DNA from: an uncultured Anaeroplasma sp. | GTDB lineage: Bacteria; Bacillota_I; Bacilli_A; Acholeplasmatales; Anaeroplasmataceae | DNA: 64,000 nt | Direction of reading: 5' to 3' | NCBI GenBank assembly: GCA_947592005.1 | Contig: CANQDJ010000002.1 | Span: forward strand, 1-64,000 | Part shown: piece by piece, positions 44,047 to 54,259 of the stretch | How the letters are laid out: every line of letters starts with the position of its first letter | Position numbering within the stretch: position 1 is the stretch's first letter | Notes under the pieces: model-generated | What the model was told of the DNA's origin: nothing | Database searches by the model: none | The model's input: only the letters and a program-made list of their open reading frames with translations | Made by a program: the position numbers and the translations under genes

Positions 44047-45418
44047 ATACTTCTTTTCTTCTTTCATTAAATTTATAAAAATATAAAAGGAAAACATAAA
44101 CAAAACTAATAGTATAAAAATAGCCCAAAAGTCCTTGAAATGAAAAAACAAAAATAAGACATAAAATCGTTATAAAGTCTAATTTCCCCACATTTTTTAT
44201 TTTTTTCAAATAAAATATCCAAGCAAGAAATCCGATTAATCCAATATTACAAAGCATGGAAGGTAAGAAGGAATGGGAATATGTGTTTCCTAAACCAACT
44301 CCAAAAAACAAATGTGAACCAAACCATTTCAAACAATATAAGATAGAAACAATACGTGGAACTTCTCCACTGGTTTCAGAAAAACTATATTGAAATAAAG
44401 AATCGGTTCGGACCAATTCAATAACATTAAATACAGAATTTATTCTATGTGAAAAATACGGAATTTTAAACAATATTAAACATGCTACAACAAAGAAAAC
44501 AATTAAAAAGAATACATTTTTTAATTTCATATTTTTTTTGCCATATCTAAAAAATATAAGTATAAAAGCACCTACAAAAATAACAGCACTTAATGAAACC
44601 GATAAAATAGAATATAAATTTAATAGAAATAACTTCAAGTTGGTTTTGGAACCTTTAATTTTCGAACTTGCCAATAAAGCACAAGATATAATAAACATAT
44701 TCATTGACAAATGAGAAGGTTCTTTATATAAGCCCTGTAAAGCAGGCATGCCTGATCTATATATACCAGTAGCGTATGTTCCTTGCCCTATTCCAAAGAT
44801 AGAATTAACTAAATAAGCATAGGTGTTTGAATTAAAAAAATATTTACAAGCAAATTCAAAGAAAAATAAAAATATGTATAACGATGCAACTATATGAAAA
44901 ATTTTAAAAAATTGTTTAATCGTATTTTTGTTAAATAATATATCCTTTCCGGCAGAAAAACAAAAAACAAAGATAATTATTCTAAACAATAATAGAAAAG
45001 AATGAGAATTCAATACAGCCGGTGTTGTTTTAAAAATCGATGAATCCTCATATAACATCTCCCAGTACTCGTTGTAGGCCATAATTGCTGTATTATCATT
45101 AAAAATAATCGGCAATATAAAAGATAAACAGGCACTTCCTAACAAAATAATAATGGCAATATATTCTTTGGGTTGAATTTTTTTATTAAACAATAAAAAA
45201 ACAGAAACAATAAACAACATCAATAAAGAGAATTCCGAATACAAGATTTCCGTATTTCCTATTCTAATAAAATATCCGACTCCTATAAACAATTCAAATA
45301 TAATATTCAACAAAAAAAATGACAAATATAAGTGTTTTATTCCTTTTTTTCTCCATATCGTTTTGATAATCAAAAATAAATAAATAAAAGCGACTATTAT
45401 ACTAAAAGCATTAATCAT
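44024..45418 (-). CDS. O-antigen polymerase/ligase-like membrane protein (Wzy-like)
   Basis: This 464-residue polytopic protein has about 12 hydrophobic segments and a large central loop (about 155-250) with GMPALQGLYKEPSHLSMNMF; the Glu-Pro-Ser-His block is a known Wzy-type pattern. It has LFFGVGLGNTYSHSFLP near the end. It should polymerise repeat units outside the cell. It is probably the polymerase of the 52523-led block. ATG 45418 follows GGAGG. Confidence 0.78.
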   Translation of the reverse strand: MINAFSIIVAFIYLFLIIKTIWRKKGIKHLYLSFFLLNIIFELFIGVGYFIRIGNTEILYSEFSLLMLFIVSVFLLFNKKIQPKEYIAIIILLGSACLSFILPIIFNDNTAIMAYNEYWEMLYEDSSIFKTTPAVLNSHSFLLLFRIIIFVFCFSAGKDILFNKNTIKQFFKIFHIVASLYIFLFFFEFACKYFFNSNTYAYLVNSIFGIGQGTYATGIYRSGMPALQGLYKEPSHLSMNMFIISCALLASSKIKGSKTNLKLFLLNLYSILSVSLSAVIFVGAFILIFFRYGKKNMKLKNVFFLIVFFVVACLILFKIPYFSHRINSVFNVIELVRTDSLFQYSFSETSGEVPRIVSILYCLKWFGSHLFFGVGLGNTYSHSFLPSMLCNIGLIGFLAWIFYLKKIKNVGKLDFITILCLIFVFSFQGLLGYFYTISFVYVFLLYFYKFNERRKEVYARNCNC

Positions 45419-46493
45419 TTCCGACCTCCTCATAAAAGTTTTTCATCTGCATATATGCAATATCCCAAGAAAACTTTTTACAAGCCGTATATTGGGCGGA
45501 TATAATTTGATTTCTGTATTCCTCGTTATCCAATTTATGCAATTCGGCGATAACCCCTTCGATATCATTATTTTCCAAAAGAATTCCCGCCCCATTCATA
45601 ACTTCAGGAATAGATGAATTATTAAAAGCAATAACCGGACAACCACAGTTCATTGCTTCACAAATTGGAATACCAAATCCCTCATATAAAGACGGATATA
45701 CAAAACAATAACTTAAATGATATAAAACATTTAAATCACTGTCACTTACATTTCTTAACATATATATTCTAGAACTTAAATTTTTTGTTTTTAGCACTTT
45801 TTCATCTAATTCTTTCCCGCCGACAACCACAAGATTTAAATTAGATATATGTTCTAAAATTTTTAACATAAAATCAAAATTTTTATATCCCTCTCTTTGA
45901 CCAACGAATAATAAAAATTTTTTCCCTTCCAAAAATTGATATTGTTCCGGAATAACAATGTTTTCAATGTGATAAAAAACTTTATCATTAAAACCATTGT
46001 AAATAATTTTTATATGCTTTTTTTCTGCCTTTGGATAAAATTCCAATAAATCTTTATAAGTGTTTTGACTTATACATACAATTCCGTCCGCATGCTTAAT
46101 CGCTCTTCTTTTCAAAAAGGTATTTAAAATTTTATGGTACCCTTTCATATATTTTTGATGCGTAAAATCATGTAATGTGATGATGTTTTTTATGTTTTTG
46201 TTTTTGCACCATCTATAAACTGTACTATGAAAAATTCCATTATCTATCAACTGAATTTTAGGCGGATTGAAAACACGCAATAATTTTCCGGAATACCGTT
46301 TATCAGGTAGTTTTTGAATTTCATTTGTTGCAATAAAATCCAAAAATTCTTTATTTAGATAATTCTCTTTGGAAGATAAAAAATAATAACAATTTTCTGA
46401 TTTTTGAAATCTTTTAAAGAACTCCAACCAATAATTGCTGGCTCCTCCCTTTTTTTGTAATTGAAAAATCACACTATCAAAAATAATTTTCAT
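45411..46493 (-). CDS. GT4 family glycosyltransferase
   Basis: This 360-residue GT-B enzyme has KKGGASNYWLEFFKRF, TLHDFTHQKYMKGYH, FVGQREGYKNFDFMLKIL, and PSLYEGFGIPICEAMNCGCPVIA (the ExxxxxxxE motif) in part. It resembles WbaZ/WbdA-type mannosyltransferases that use GDP-mannose; manA and manC are in the same block. ATG 46493 with AAAGGA upstream overlaps the acyltransferase stop by four bases. Confidence 0.85.
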   Translation of the reverse strand: MKIIFDSVIFQLQKKGGASNYWLEFFKRFQKSENCYYFLSSKENYLNKEFLDFIATNEIQKLPDKRYSGKLLRVFNPPKIQLIDNGIFHSTVYRWCKNKNIKNIITLHDFTHQKYMKGYHKILNTFLKRRAIKHADGIVCISQNTYKDLLEFYPKAEKKHIKIIYNGFNDKVFYHIENIVIPEQYQFLEGKKFLLFVGQREGYKNFDFMLKILEHISNLNLVVVGGKELDEKVLKTKNLSSRIYMLRNVSDSDLNVLYHLSYCFVYPSLYEGFGIPICEAMNCGCPVIAFNNSSIPEVMNGAGILLENNDIEGVIAELHKLDNEEYRNQIISAQYTACKKFSWDIAYMQMKNFYEEVGND

Positions 46494-47011
46494 TTTTCCT
46501 TTACCTCTCCAACAATATGTGCCAACCCTCCTCCGGCTAAAATACAATTATTTCCGAAAGTACCCTTAACCGTGGTGTTTGCACCAACAATAACATTATC
46601 TCCCAAAATTGTTCCGGGCAAAATTACAGCTCCCGTTCCTATAAAACAGTTTTTACCTATTTTTGTTTCTTTTATTATTAGATCCGTCTTTACGGCAGAT
46701 TCCCCTTGAATAAATGTATGATCTACATTACTGATAAAAACATTACTTGATATAGTTGTTCCATATCCTATAATTAACTCGCCACCCGAAATAATATGAA
46801 GGTTTTGTCCAATGGAATTATCCCCCTCAAAACGAATATACCCATCTCTATGAACTTCGGCACGCATATTTGGAAAAATTCTTACATCGTTTCCTAAAAA
46901 TATTTTTTTTCTTTTTTTAACATATAAAGCGGGTGCTATATAACATTTTTTACCGATTCTTCCATAAAAAATTTTGAGAAAATACGTTCTTAAAACCCAA
47001 AATATTTTCAT
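46490..47011 (-). CDS. Hexapeptide-repeat acyltransferase
   Basis: This 173-residue left-handed beta-helix protein has the repeats LIIGYGTTISSNVFIS, TKIGKNCFIGTGAVILPGTILGDNVIVGA and the loop NVDHTFIQG. It should acetylate a sugar. It lies between rfbA and a GT4 gene. It is shorter than the acetyltransferase at 41779 and has a basic, hydrophobic N-terminus. Confidence 0.82.
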   Translation of the reverse strand: MKIFWVLRTYFLKIFYGRIGKKCYIAPALYVKKRKKIFLGNDVRIFPNMRAEVHRDGYIRFEGDNSIGQNLHIISGGELIIGYGTTISSNVFISNVDHTFIQGESAVKTDLIIKETKIGKNCFIGTGAVILPGTILGDNVIVGANTTVKGTFGNNCILAGGGLAHIVGEVKEK

Positions 47012-47031
47012 CAGTATTTCACTCCAATCAA

Positions 47032-47916
47032 TTAATATCTTACTTTATCCTTCGCCACATTAATTAAATGTTCTCCATATTGATTGTTTTTCATTAATTG
47101 TGCGGCTTCTAATAATTCTTCTTTGGATATCCATCCGTTTTTAAAGGCAATTTCTTCAAGACAGGAAACCTTTAATCCTTGATGTTCCTCAATCATTTTA
47201 ACAAAAGCCGTTGCGTCAGCCAAAGATTCATGAGTACCAGTATCTAGCCAAGTAAATCCTCTACCAAAAGTAATAACATCTAACTTCTCTTCTTTTAAAT
47301 ACATTTGATTTAACGTCGTTATTTCTAATTCCCCACGAGAAGACGGTTTTACCTTTTTTGCTTTGTCGGATACTCCTTTCGGATAAAAATACAATCCTAC
47401 AACTGCATAATTTGATTTGGGATCGCTGGGTTTTTCTTCAATCGAAATTGCTTTTCCGTCATTATCAAATTCTACAACACCGAATCTTTCCGGATCCGGA
47501 ACATAATATCCAAAAACCGTTGCTCTAGCGTTATATGCATTCTCTACTGCGTTACGTAACGCTTTTTTAAAGCCGTTTCCATAAAAAATATTATCTCCCA
47601 GTACCATACAACAACTATCATTGCCAATAAATTCTTCCCCTAAAATGAATGCTTGAGCCAATCCGTCCGGAGATGGTTGGATTTTATAAGATAAATTCAG
47701 TCCAAACCTAGATCCATTGCCTAAAAGATGTTCGAATCTAGGTGTATCTTCAGGAGTAGAAATAATCAATATATCCCGAATTCCGGCAAGCATTAATGTA
47801 GATAACGGATAATATATCATCGGTTTATCATAAACCGGTAATAATTGTTTACTTGTTACCATCGTTAATGGATATAATCTAGTTCCACTGCCACCGGCTA
47901 AAACAATTCCTTTCAT
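47032..47916 (-). CDS. rfbA: Glucose-1-phosphate thymidylyltransferase
   Basis: This 294-residue RmlA is a sugar nucleotidyltransferase with [61 protein letters not shown] and [11 protein letters not shown]. It makes dTDP-glucose for RmlB. The length is normal. ATG 47916 has GGAGG upstream. It is separated from rfbB by 5 kb, and the two do not form the usual rfbACBD cassette. Confidence 0.95.
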   Translation of the reverse strand: MKGIVLAGGSGTRLYPLTMVTSKQLLPVYDKPMIYYPLSTLMLAGIRDILIISTPEDTPRFEHLLGNGSRFGLNLSYKIQPSPDGLAQAFILGEEFIGNDSCCMVLGDNIFYGNGFKKALRNAVENAYNARATVFGYYVPDPERFGVVEFDNDGKAISIEEKPSDPKSNYAVVGLYFYPKGVSDKAKKVKPSSRGELEITTLNQMYLKEEKLDVITFGRGFTWLDTGTHESLADATAFVKMIEEHQGLKVSCLEEIAFKNGWISKEELLEAAQLMKNNQYGEHLINVAKDKVRY

Positions 47917-47929
47917 AACCTTTTCCTCC

Positions 47930-48895
47930 TTATTCATCGGCAAAAATTTTATTAATCCAATTTTCTATAGAATATTTTTTTAAAATTTGATCATCTATCT
48001 TTTGGTAAGTTTCATCAAAAAATAAATGATTTTTTTCATATAAAGACCAAACCAAAATATTATATTCGTTATAAAAATCATAATTTACTATGTTTATATT
48101 GGTGGTAATTAATTTTTTACCGCTACCTAAACATTCAAAAGTACGCATAGACAACCCGTTTTGATTTTTCATAGGGCAGTCGATTATGTATTTAGAAGAA
48201 TTTGAAATTTTTGTAACCTCTTCTAAAGGCATTTTTTTATATTTAAAATCGTTTATTTTTGTTTTTCTAAATTCTTTATCTGTTATTTTATAAAAAAAAT
48301 AAACAATTTTAGATTGCAAATACATATAACAAAAAACATTTTTTCCATTTTCTCTTAATTGAGAAACAATGGAAGAAACCATTTTGTATTTTCCTTTTTT
48401 GATTGTTCCTATAAAACATGCATCATATATTTCTTTTTTGGAATTGAATTCGTAACTATAGATAAATAAGGGTAAAAATTTAAAATTATACTGTTGGGCA
48501 TCTAAATTGTCAAACGTATAACATACATCAAATTTATTACAAAATTTAAGAGTATTGGGAAAGGTTTGAATAGAGTCCCACATATATAAAATATATTTCG
48601 CCTTTGGTTGTGCTTTTCTTAATCTATCTATAGATTTTGCGGTAAACGCTTGACCCAAAATACTAAAAACATAATCATATTCTATATTTTTTGTAGTTTT
48701 AATTATTTTATTAATATATCGCTTCGCTTTCCTTTTTAAAACAAAAGGAAATAATCTAAAAATCCCTTTGCCAACAATCGTCATCTTAGGCCTATCATCA
48801 AACCAATCAACAATAAATCCCTTTTCTATTAATTTTTCTTTTATAATCTTTTCATAAGAAAAATAAGCAGGAGAAATAAATAAAACTCTTTTCAA
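47930..48895 (-). CDS. CgeB-like/DUF3880-type glycosyltransferase
   Basis: This 321-residue GT-B-like protein opens [16 protein letters not shown] and has WDSIQTFPN, the [13 protein letters not shown] block, [13 protein letters not shown] and [30 protein letters not shown] in part, a pattern of the CgeB/glycosyltransferase family 1-like proteins. It has no membrane segments. The donor is unknown. Confidence 0.7.
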   Translation of the reverse strand: MKRVLFISPAYFSYEKIIKEKLIEKGFIVDWFDDRPKMTIVGKGIFRLFPFVLKRKAKRYINKIIKTTKNIEYDYVFSILGQAFTAKSIDRLRKAQPKAKYILYMWDSIQTFPNTLKFCNKFDVCYTFDNLDAQQYNFKFLPLFIYSYEFNSKKEIYDACFIGTIKKGKYKMVSSIVSQLRENGKNVFCYMYLQSKIVYFFYKITDKEFRKTKINDFKYKKMPLEEVTKISNSSKYIIDCPMKNQNGLSMRTFECLGSGKKLITTNINIVNYDFYNEYNILVWSLYEKNHLFFDETYQKIDDQILKKYSIENWINKIFADE

Positions 48896-48896
48896 T

Positions 48897-49949
48897 TTAA
48901 CCCTCCTTTTCTATAATTCTTTTTATATTTTGATTCTTGCTCTTTTCACAAATAAGAATATTATCTTTCGTTACAACAACAATCATATTTTTTACTCCCA
49001 TCAAAGACACTCTTTGAACATTCTCATTGCTGACTATAATATTATTATTTGAATCAACGGATATACAATTCACATTGCATATAACATTCCCATTTTCGTC
49101 CTTTTCAAACAATTCCTCAAAAGCCAAATAATTTCCTACATCATTCCAACCGAATGATGCCGGAATAACCATAATATTATCCGCCTTTTCCATTACTGCA
49201 AAATCAATCGATTTCTTTTCAAATCGCATAAATTCTTCTTTGACCGCTTCTGCCGTTATTATACCTTCGTTTTTATCAAACTTTTTCACGATATTCATAA
49301 CGACTTTATAATGACTTGCAGAATACTTTTCCAATGCGTTCATTATGGTTTCATATGTAAATATAAACATTCCACTATTCCATAGATACTTTCCCGAAGC
49401 CAAATACTTCTCGGCAAGATCACGTTGTGGCTTTTCTTTAAACCCTAACGATTTAGTAGGAATATTTAATTCGGAGTTCGCCACTTCGATATATCCATAT
49501 CCTGTTTCGGGATATGTCGGCTTTATTCCTAAAGTAACAATATTGTTGTTTTGTGCCTCTTGTTCGGCAATTTGAATTACTTTTCTAAATTCAACCGAAT
49601 CTTTAATTAAATGATCAGAAGCCAAAACACAAATCGTGGGATTATCATAGTATTTGGATATAACCGTCGAACCATACGCTATTGCGGCAGCGGTATCTCT
49701 AAACGCCGGTTCAATGATAATTCTAGAATCCGGAATTTCAGGCAAATCCTCTTTTAATGCCGGAACTTGAATTTCATTCGTTGCGATAAATATTCTATTT
49801 TGATCCGCCAAAGGTAATATACGTTCATATGCCAATCGGATAAGAGATTTATCAGAAAATATTTTTAATAATTGTTTCGGTCTTTGTTTGGTAGATAAAG
49901 GCCAAAATCTTTCTCCGCTTCCTCCTGCCATAATTAAAAATGTCAACAT
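48897..49949 (-). CDS. manC: Mannose-1-phosphate guanylyltransferase
   Basis: This 350-residue enzyme makes GDP-mannose. FLIMAGGSGERFWPLST, RPKQLLKIF, EPAFRDTAAAIAYG, SDHLIKD, GYGYIEV and FGWNDVGNY are the type-I GMPP blocks. It lacks the C-terminal phosphomannose isomerase domain of long bifunctional proteins, which fits with a separate ManA domain directly upstream. ATG 49949 with GGAGG starts one base after the ManA-GMD stop. No phosphomannomutase is in the window. Confidence 0.93.
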   Translation of the reverse strand: MLTFLIMAGGSGERFWPLSTKQRPKQLLKIFSDKSLIRLAYERILPLADQNRIFIATNEIQVPALKEDLPEIPDSRIIIEPAFRDTAAAIAYGSTVISKYYDNPTICVLASDHLIKDSVEFRKVIQIAEQEAQNNNIVTLGIKPTYPETGYGYIEVANSELNIPTKSLGFKEKPQRDLAEKYLASGKYLWNSGMFIFTYETIMNALEKYSASHYKVVMNIVKKFDKNEGIITAEAVKEEFMRFEKKSIDFAVMEKADNIMVIPASFGWNDVGNYLAFEELFEKDENGNVICNVNCISVDSNNNIIVSNENVQRVSLMGVKNMIVVVTKDNILICEKSKNQNIKRIIEKEG

Positions 49950-49950
49950 A

Positions 49951-51852
49951 TTACTCCTCCAACAAAGATTCAATCAATTTATCTAAATCATATTTAAAAC
50001 TATACCCTGTATCTCGTAAAAACTTCGACGAATCTCCAACCAAAACCTTTGCGTCATTCGGACGAATAAATTGAGGAGATACTCGGACAAGAACTTCATT
50101 GGTCGTAGAATCGACTCCGACTTCTTCCAAATCTTTACCTCGCCATACAAGATCGATTCCAATTTTTGAATATGTTTTTTCAACAAATTCTCTTACCGTA
50201 TATGATTCCCCTGTAGAAATAACATAATCGGAAGGCTTATCTTGTTGTAGCGACAACCACATCGCATAAGCATAATCTGCCGTATGTCCCCACTCCCGAC
50301 GAGCATTCAAATTCCCCAATTCTAATATTTTCTTTTTCCCATTTCGTACCTGTTTGGCACAATCGACAATCTTCATCGCAACAAAGGAACTTTCTCGCAT
50401 AGGAGATTCATGATTATAACATATCCCGTTTGTGATAAATAAATTATAATTTTCTCTATAACATCTACCAATTTGATATGCATAAACTTTGGAAACCGCA
50501 TATGGCGATTTCGGATCCAACAAAGTATTTTCATTTTGAGGATATGTATCACCCGAAAACATATACGGAGAAGATAAATTAAATATTTTTGTTCGGATTT
50601 CACTAGACTTAATTGCATCAAGTAATCTTAAAGTTCCTAAAGAATTTACCTCTGTTGTATATTCCGGCATCTCAAACGATACATCGACATGAGATTGAGA
50701 AGCCAAATGATAGATTTCGTCCGGTTTAACAAATTCAATGATTCTGTTAATATTCGATGCATCGGTCAAATCCCCTATATGAGTAAAAAAGTTTTTATCT
50801 TCCGCAAATTCATTTATATACATCGACGGCATTTGCGAACGAGATTGAATTACACCGTGAACTTCATAGTTTTTTTCCAATAGGAGTTTTGTAAGATAAT
50901 ATCCGTCTTGATTAGTCAATCCGGTTATTAATGCGGTTTTTCTCATTTTTAAACGCTCCTTTTCTTTTCGTTTCGGCACTACGGCTATCATTTCAAGATT
51001 TCCCGAAAATTCTACTTTTTGAGAATCCGTAGTTAAAATGAACGCATCGCCTTTCTTTATACTCGTATTATTTATTTTACCGCTTCCGTCGATAATATAA
51101 AAAATCTCAAATCCTTTGTTTTCATAATATTCTTTGCCTTCAATAAATAATTTATATATATTGAAATGATTATTTTTAAATGTATCTTGTTCCTTAAAAT
51201 TATGAATTTTATTCTTATTGTTATTGTAATCTATAACATTCAAAGAATCTTCTATATGCAGATTTCTTTTCGGTTCTCGATTATAATCATACAGTCTATA
51301 AGTAATATCAGAAGATTCTTGAATTTCCAAAAGAAACGTATTTTCTTGTATGGCATGAACCGTTCCAGGTTCAACGATAATCAAATCATCTGGACGAATT
51401 TCTTTTTTTATTAAAAACTTTTCTATTAAGTTTTTTCGGATTATATCCCTCAACTCTATTTGATTTCTAACATCAATTCCCAAAATAACATCTTTCGATT
51501 TGGTTTCCGGCAAAATATACCAACACTCAAACTTCCCCAAAGAATTCTTTGTCTTAAGGGCATAATCGTCGTTGGGGTGAACTTGCACACTTAACTTATC
51601 CCCCGAAGAAATAAGTTTTAACAACAACGGAAATTCCTTATCCGGAAAATTATCAAACAATTCCGGGTGCTTATGCCATATATATCTTAACGTTTGTCCT
51701 TTATATTTCCCATTCATAACAATAGACGATTTGTTTTTATATCCCGAAACAATCCATGCTTCACCGGTTGTAGAAGGACAATCATAAATTTTATTTAATT
51801 CTTTGCCTGCCCATGGTTTTATTTCAAAATAGGGCTTCAAAAATAAAATCAT
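49951..51852 (-). CDS. Fused mannose-6-phosphate isomerase (ManA) and GDP-mannose 4,6-dehydratase-like (GMD) protein
   Basis: This is a 633-residue two-domain protein. Residues 1-300 are a short type-I ManA with metal ligands Q90, H92, E109 and H166 (VQVHPND, KFECWY, EPGTVHAI), converting fructose 6-phosphate to mannose 6-phosphate. Residues 303-633 match GMD (DLTDASNINRII, EIYHLASQSHVDVSFE, NGICYNHESP, YAVSK). Two expected GMD features are altered: the dinucleotide loop reads TGLTNQDG (Asn for Gly), and the catalytic Thr-x-Glu strand reads SSPY (Tyr430 at the Glu position). Y451 and K455 remain. An internal ATG at 50946 with AAGGAG upstream could also yield the second domain alone. It shares one base with the gene upstream. 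Confidence 0.78.
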   Translation of the reverse strand: MILFLKPYFEIKPWAGKELNKIYDCPSTTGEAWIVSGYKNKSSIVMNGKYKGQTLRYIWHKHPELFDNFPDKEFPLLLKLISSGDKLSVQVHPNDDYALKTKNSLGKFECWYILPETKSKDVILGIDVRNQIELRDIIRKNLIEKFLIKKEIRPDDLIIVEPGTVHAIQENTFLLEIQESSDITYRLYDYNREPKRNLHIEDSLNVIDYNNNKNKIHNFKEQDTFKNNHFNIYKLFIEGKEYYENKGFEIFYIIDGSGKINNTSIKKGDAFILTTDSQKVEFSGNLEMIAVVPKRKEKERLKMRKTALITGLTNQDGYYLTKLLLEKNYEVHGVIQSRSQMPSMYINEFAEDKNFFTHIGDLTDASNINRIIEFVKPDEIYHLASQSHVDVSFEMPEYTTEVNSLGTLRLLDAIKSSEIRTKIFNLSSPYMFSGDTYPQNENTLLDPKSPYAVSKVYAYQIGRCYRENYNLFITNGICYNHESPMRESSFVAMKIVDCAKQVRNGKKKILELGNLNARREWGHTADYAYAMWLSLQQDKPSDYVISTGESYTVREFVEKTYSKIGIDLVWRGKDLEEVGVDSTTNEVLVRVSPQFIRPNDAKVLVGDSSKFLRDTGYSFKYDLDKLIESLLEE

Positions 51853-52523
51853 TATTCCGCTCCTTTTCCGAATAATACCGCCGGTATGGTCTTTAAAATC
51901 AGCCAAATATCAAACCAAAATCCTCTTTTCTTGACATATAAAACATCTAATTCCATCTGTTCATCAAACGTTGTGTTTGCCCGACCGCTACACTGCCATA
52001 TACAAGTGATTCCTTGTTTGACATTCAGTCTTTGTCTTTGATAATCCGACATTTGTTCTTCTTCTCTTTTTACGCATGGTCTGGGACCAACAATACTCAT
52101 CGTTCCGTTTAAAACATTAAAAAGTTGCGGTAATTCGTCCAAACTTGTTTTTCTTAAAAACTTCCCAAATTTCGTTACACGAGGGTCATTTTTCATTTTA
52201 AACGTTCCTTCTCGCTCAGATAAATGCATTAACTGCTCTATTTCCGCATCTGCACCAACTCTCATACTTCTGAATTTGTATATTTTAAATGGTTTTCCGT
52301 ACCTACCAATCCGTTCCGAAATATACAATGCCGGTCCTTTGGAAGTGCATTTCACCAAAATAGCCAAAAGAAGCAAGACCCAAGAAAGAATAATAAGTCC
52401 AAATAACGCTCCGAAAATATCTATGCATCTTTTGATAAAATCATAAAAATGCTTTTTTTTATAAATGGAATAGTCAATCTCATATGTTGGCCATTTTTTC
52501 TCTTTTTTCACAATATTCCACAA
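51852..52523 (-). CDS. Polyprenyl-phosphate sugar-1-phosphate transferase (initiating enzyme)
   Basis: This 223-residue monotopic enzyme of the bacterial sugar transferase family (WcaJ/EpsL-like) has a single hydrophobic helix (about 38-58), SKGPALYISERIGRYGKPFKIYKFRSM, the DE pair region LRKTSLDELPQL, NVLNGTMSIVGPRP and RLNVKQGITCIWQ in part. It adds the first sugar phosphate to undecaprenyl phosphate at the membrane. Its family without the extra N-terminal membrane segments is usual in short PglC-type proteins. It is the first gene of the 52523-led block and is preceded by a strong promoter. Confidence 0.93.
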   Translation of the reverse strand: MWNIVKKEKKWPTYEIDYSIYKKKHFYDFIKRCIDIFGALFGLIILSWVLLLLAILVKCTSKGPALYISERIGRYGKPFKIYKFRSMRVGADAEIEQLMHLSEREGTFKMKNDPRVTKFGKFLRKTSLDELPQLFNVLNGTMSIVGPRPCVKREEEQMSDYQRQRLNVKQGITCIWQCSGRANTTFDEQMELDVLYVKKRGFWFDIWLILKTIPAVLFGKGAE

Positions 52524-52670
52524 CTCCTCATTAAAACAGGAATGAATCTTATTTGCATAAATCTATTTATATTATTGGAATAAAATAACAGTTTATAACA
52601 ATCTTTATTGTATTTTCATTCCCATTTGATTTATTTCCCTTTAAAAATCTCCCATTATTTTCTCTTTTAG

Positions 52671-52692
52671 AAATACTAATTAATTAGTATTT
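52671..52692. promoter_or_regulatory. 22-bp perfect palindrome at the start of the polysaccharide promoter
   Basis: AAATACTAATT (52671-52681) is followed by its exact reverse complement (52682-52692). It overlaps the -10 box (52689-52694) and covers the expected transcription start. It is a good candidate operator. A related half-site occurs at the other block's promoter. Confidence 0.65.
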
Positions 52693-52717
52693 TACCATTT
52701 TTTTGTAGTTTTGACAA
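52689..52717 (-). promoter_or_regulatory. Sigma-70-type promoter of the 52523-led polysaccharide block
   Basis: On the minus strand the -35 is TTGTCA (52712-52717) and the -10 is TAAAAT (52689-52694), with exact 17-bp spacing. The leader is about 160 bases. The -10 overlaps the 22-bp palindrome. Confidence 0.75.
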
Positions 52718-52801
52718 TAATTTACCAAGATTATACCTTTTAAACCAAATAAAAATACAATACATAAACAAATAATGTTTCGTTCACTTTACTTTTAAAA
52801 A

Positions 52802-52830
52802 AGAGCCTATGGTTCTATTCCATACGCTCT
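52802..52830 (-). terminator. Terminator overlapping the end of the second flippase gene
   Basis: AGAGCCTATGG (52802-52812) pairs with CCATACGCTCT (52820-52830) with one mismatch. On the minus strand it is followed by TTTTTT. The stop codon lies in the loop/stem region, so the 60444-led block ends here. Confidence 0.75.
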
Positions 52831-54236
52831 CCATCTTCTTTTAAATCTTTTTTGTGAATTATATTCCCGAGAAGGGCAAACAACAATTTATAGTAAAACA
52901 AAATTATCAGAACTCCTTCTCCGACAACATATATCAAAAATCCCAACCAATTTATATTCAAAATGCTTACTGAATAAAACACTGCCGTAGATAAAAGTAA
53001 AAAAACGCCATTCTTTACAGTACCAATCGGTATACCCTTTAAAAAATAAATTTCCGAAATAAAATACCAAATAAATAATGTTATTACAGACGCAATAGAT
53101 AAATACATCGGTTTTTCGAAAACAAATATCGCAACCAAATTTGTAATTACCGCAATCACCAAAACCAAAATACTGATAATAAAAAACGATAAATTCCTAT
53201 TCGTTACTTTGTAATAATTTTGCATAACCACACTGATACATGATGATACCGCCAATCCAGGTAAAATAATACGGAAAATAATCAAAGAATCCGTATATTT
53301 ATCTAAATACCACCGAATAAAAGAATTTAACGGAAAATACATCGAAATTCCCGCAAAAACAATAATTAAAAGAAGCGAATTCGCTTTATGATACGCTCGT
53401 TTTACATTATTATCTTCCATCTTTTTCAAAACAGGATACAATACCATAGAAACGGCTGTAATAAACGTATTGGCAATAGAAAACAAACTATACGCAAACG
53501 AATACGTCGAAAACTGTTCAATATCATACATTCTCTCGATAAAAATACGGTCACAACTTAAAATAAGCGTCGAAACCAAATTGGCGATCAATAATGGTAA
53601 CCCCAATTTCATTAAATCCCATATCTCATTCTTTTCGTCTTTCCATTTTACCGCTTTACCGAAAACAATATCGTGATATTTAATAAAATAATACAACAAC
53701 AAAACATAATTCGTTCCGACTACAATTATTATATACGTCGAATAATTGGCATTGGGAATTAAATATATCAATCCAACACCCAAAATTGTAATCGCACTCC
53801 AAATGATATTAAAAATGGATAAAATATTAAACTGACTCGTAAGTTGTGATACTTGGGCAAAATAAGTCAATAACTGCTGGGCAATTAAATTTAATGCAAT
53901 GCTGATAAAAATAATCCGTAATTCCCCTTTTAAAAAGAAAAATGCCACAACAAATCCGACTATCGACATTATAAGTTGAATATAAAACAAAACCCTTATA
54001 TAAAACCTAAACTTCCCTTTATCCAATTCCTGATAATCCTTACCACCGTATTTTAAATAAATACCATCAATAAGTCCCAACGAAAAAAGACCGATATACG
54101 TCATATACAACGTGTAGGTTTTATAACAACCAAAATCCGCTTTGGAAAGAAATTTCGGTATGACAAAACCCACTACCATACCTGCCACCAATCTTATAAC
54201 ATTACTAATGGTAACTATTAAAATGTTCTTTGTCAT
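52815..54236 (-). CDS. Polysaccharide flippase (MATE/Wzx-like)
   Basis: This 473-residue membrane protein with 12 hydrophobic segments opens TKNILIVTISNVIRLVAGMVVGF in part and has FVIPKFLSKADFGCYKTY and later YSLFSIANTFITAVS, the oligosaccharide flippase pattern. It is a second flippase, distinct from the one at 35724. ATG 54236 follows AAGGA; an open frame begins at 54263. It is the last gene of the 60444-led block. Confidence 0.88.
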   Translation of the reverse strand: MTKNILIVTISNVIRLVAGMVVGFVIPKFLSKADFGCYKTYTLYMTYIGLFSLGLIDGIYLKYGGKDYQELDKGKFRFYIRVLFYIQLIMSIVGFVVAFFFLKGELRIIFISIALNLIAQQLLTYFAQVSQLTSQFNILSIFNIIWSAITILGVGLIYLIPNANYSTYIIIVVGTNYVLLLYYFIKYHDIVFGKAVKWKDEKNEIWDLMKLGLPLLIANLVSTLILSCDRIFIERMYDIEQFSTYSFAYSLFSIANTFITAVSMVLYPVLKKMEDNNVKRAYHKANSLLLIIVFAGISMYFPLNSFIRWYLDKYTDSLIIFRIILPGLAVSSCISVVMQNYYKVTNRNLSFFIISILVLVIAVITNLVAIFVFEKPMYLSIASVITLFIWYFISEIYFLKGIPIGTVKNGVFLLLSTAVFYSVSILNINWLGFLIYVVGEGVLIILFYYKLLFALLGNIIHKKDLKEDGERME

Positions 54237-54259
54237 TCTTTTTCCTTCCTGCAAGAATT

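Noticed and set aside
47725-47750. TTCGAATC as part of a tRNA
   Set aside because: It lies in the rfbA coding frame with no acceptor or anticodon stem around it. I saw no tRNA or rRNA gene in the window.
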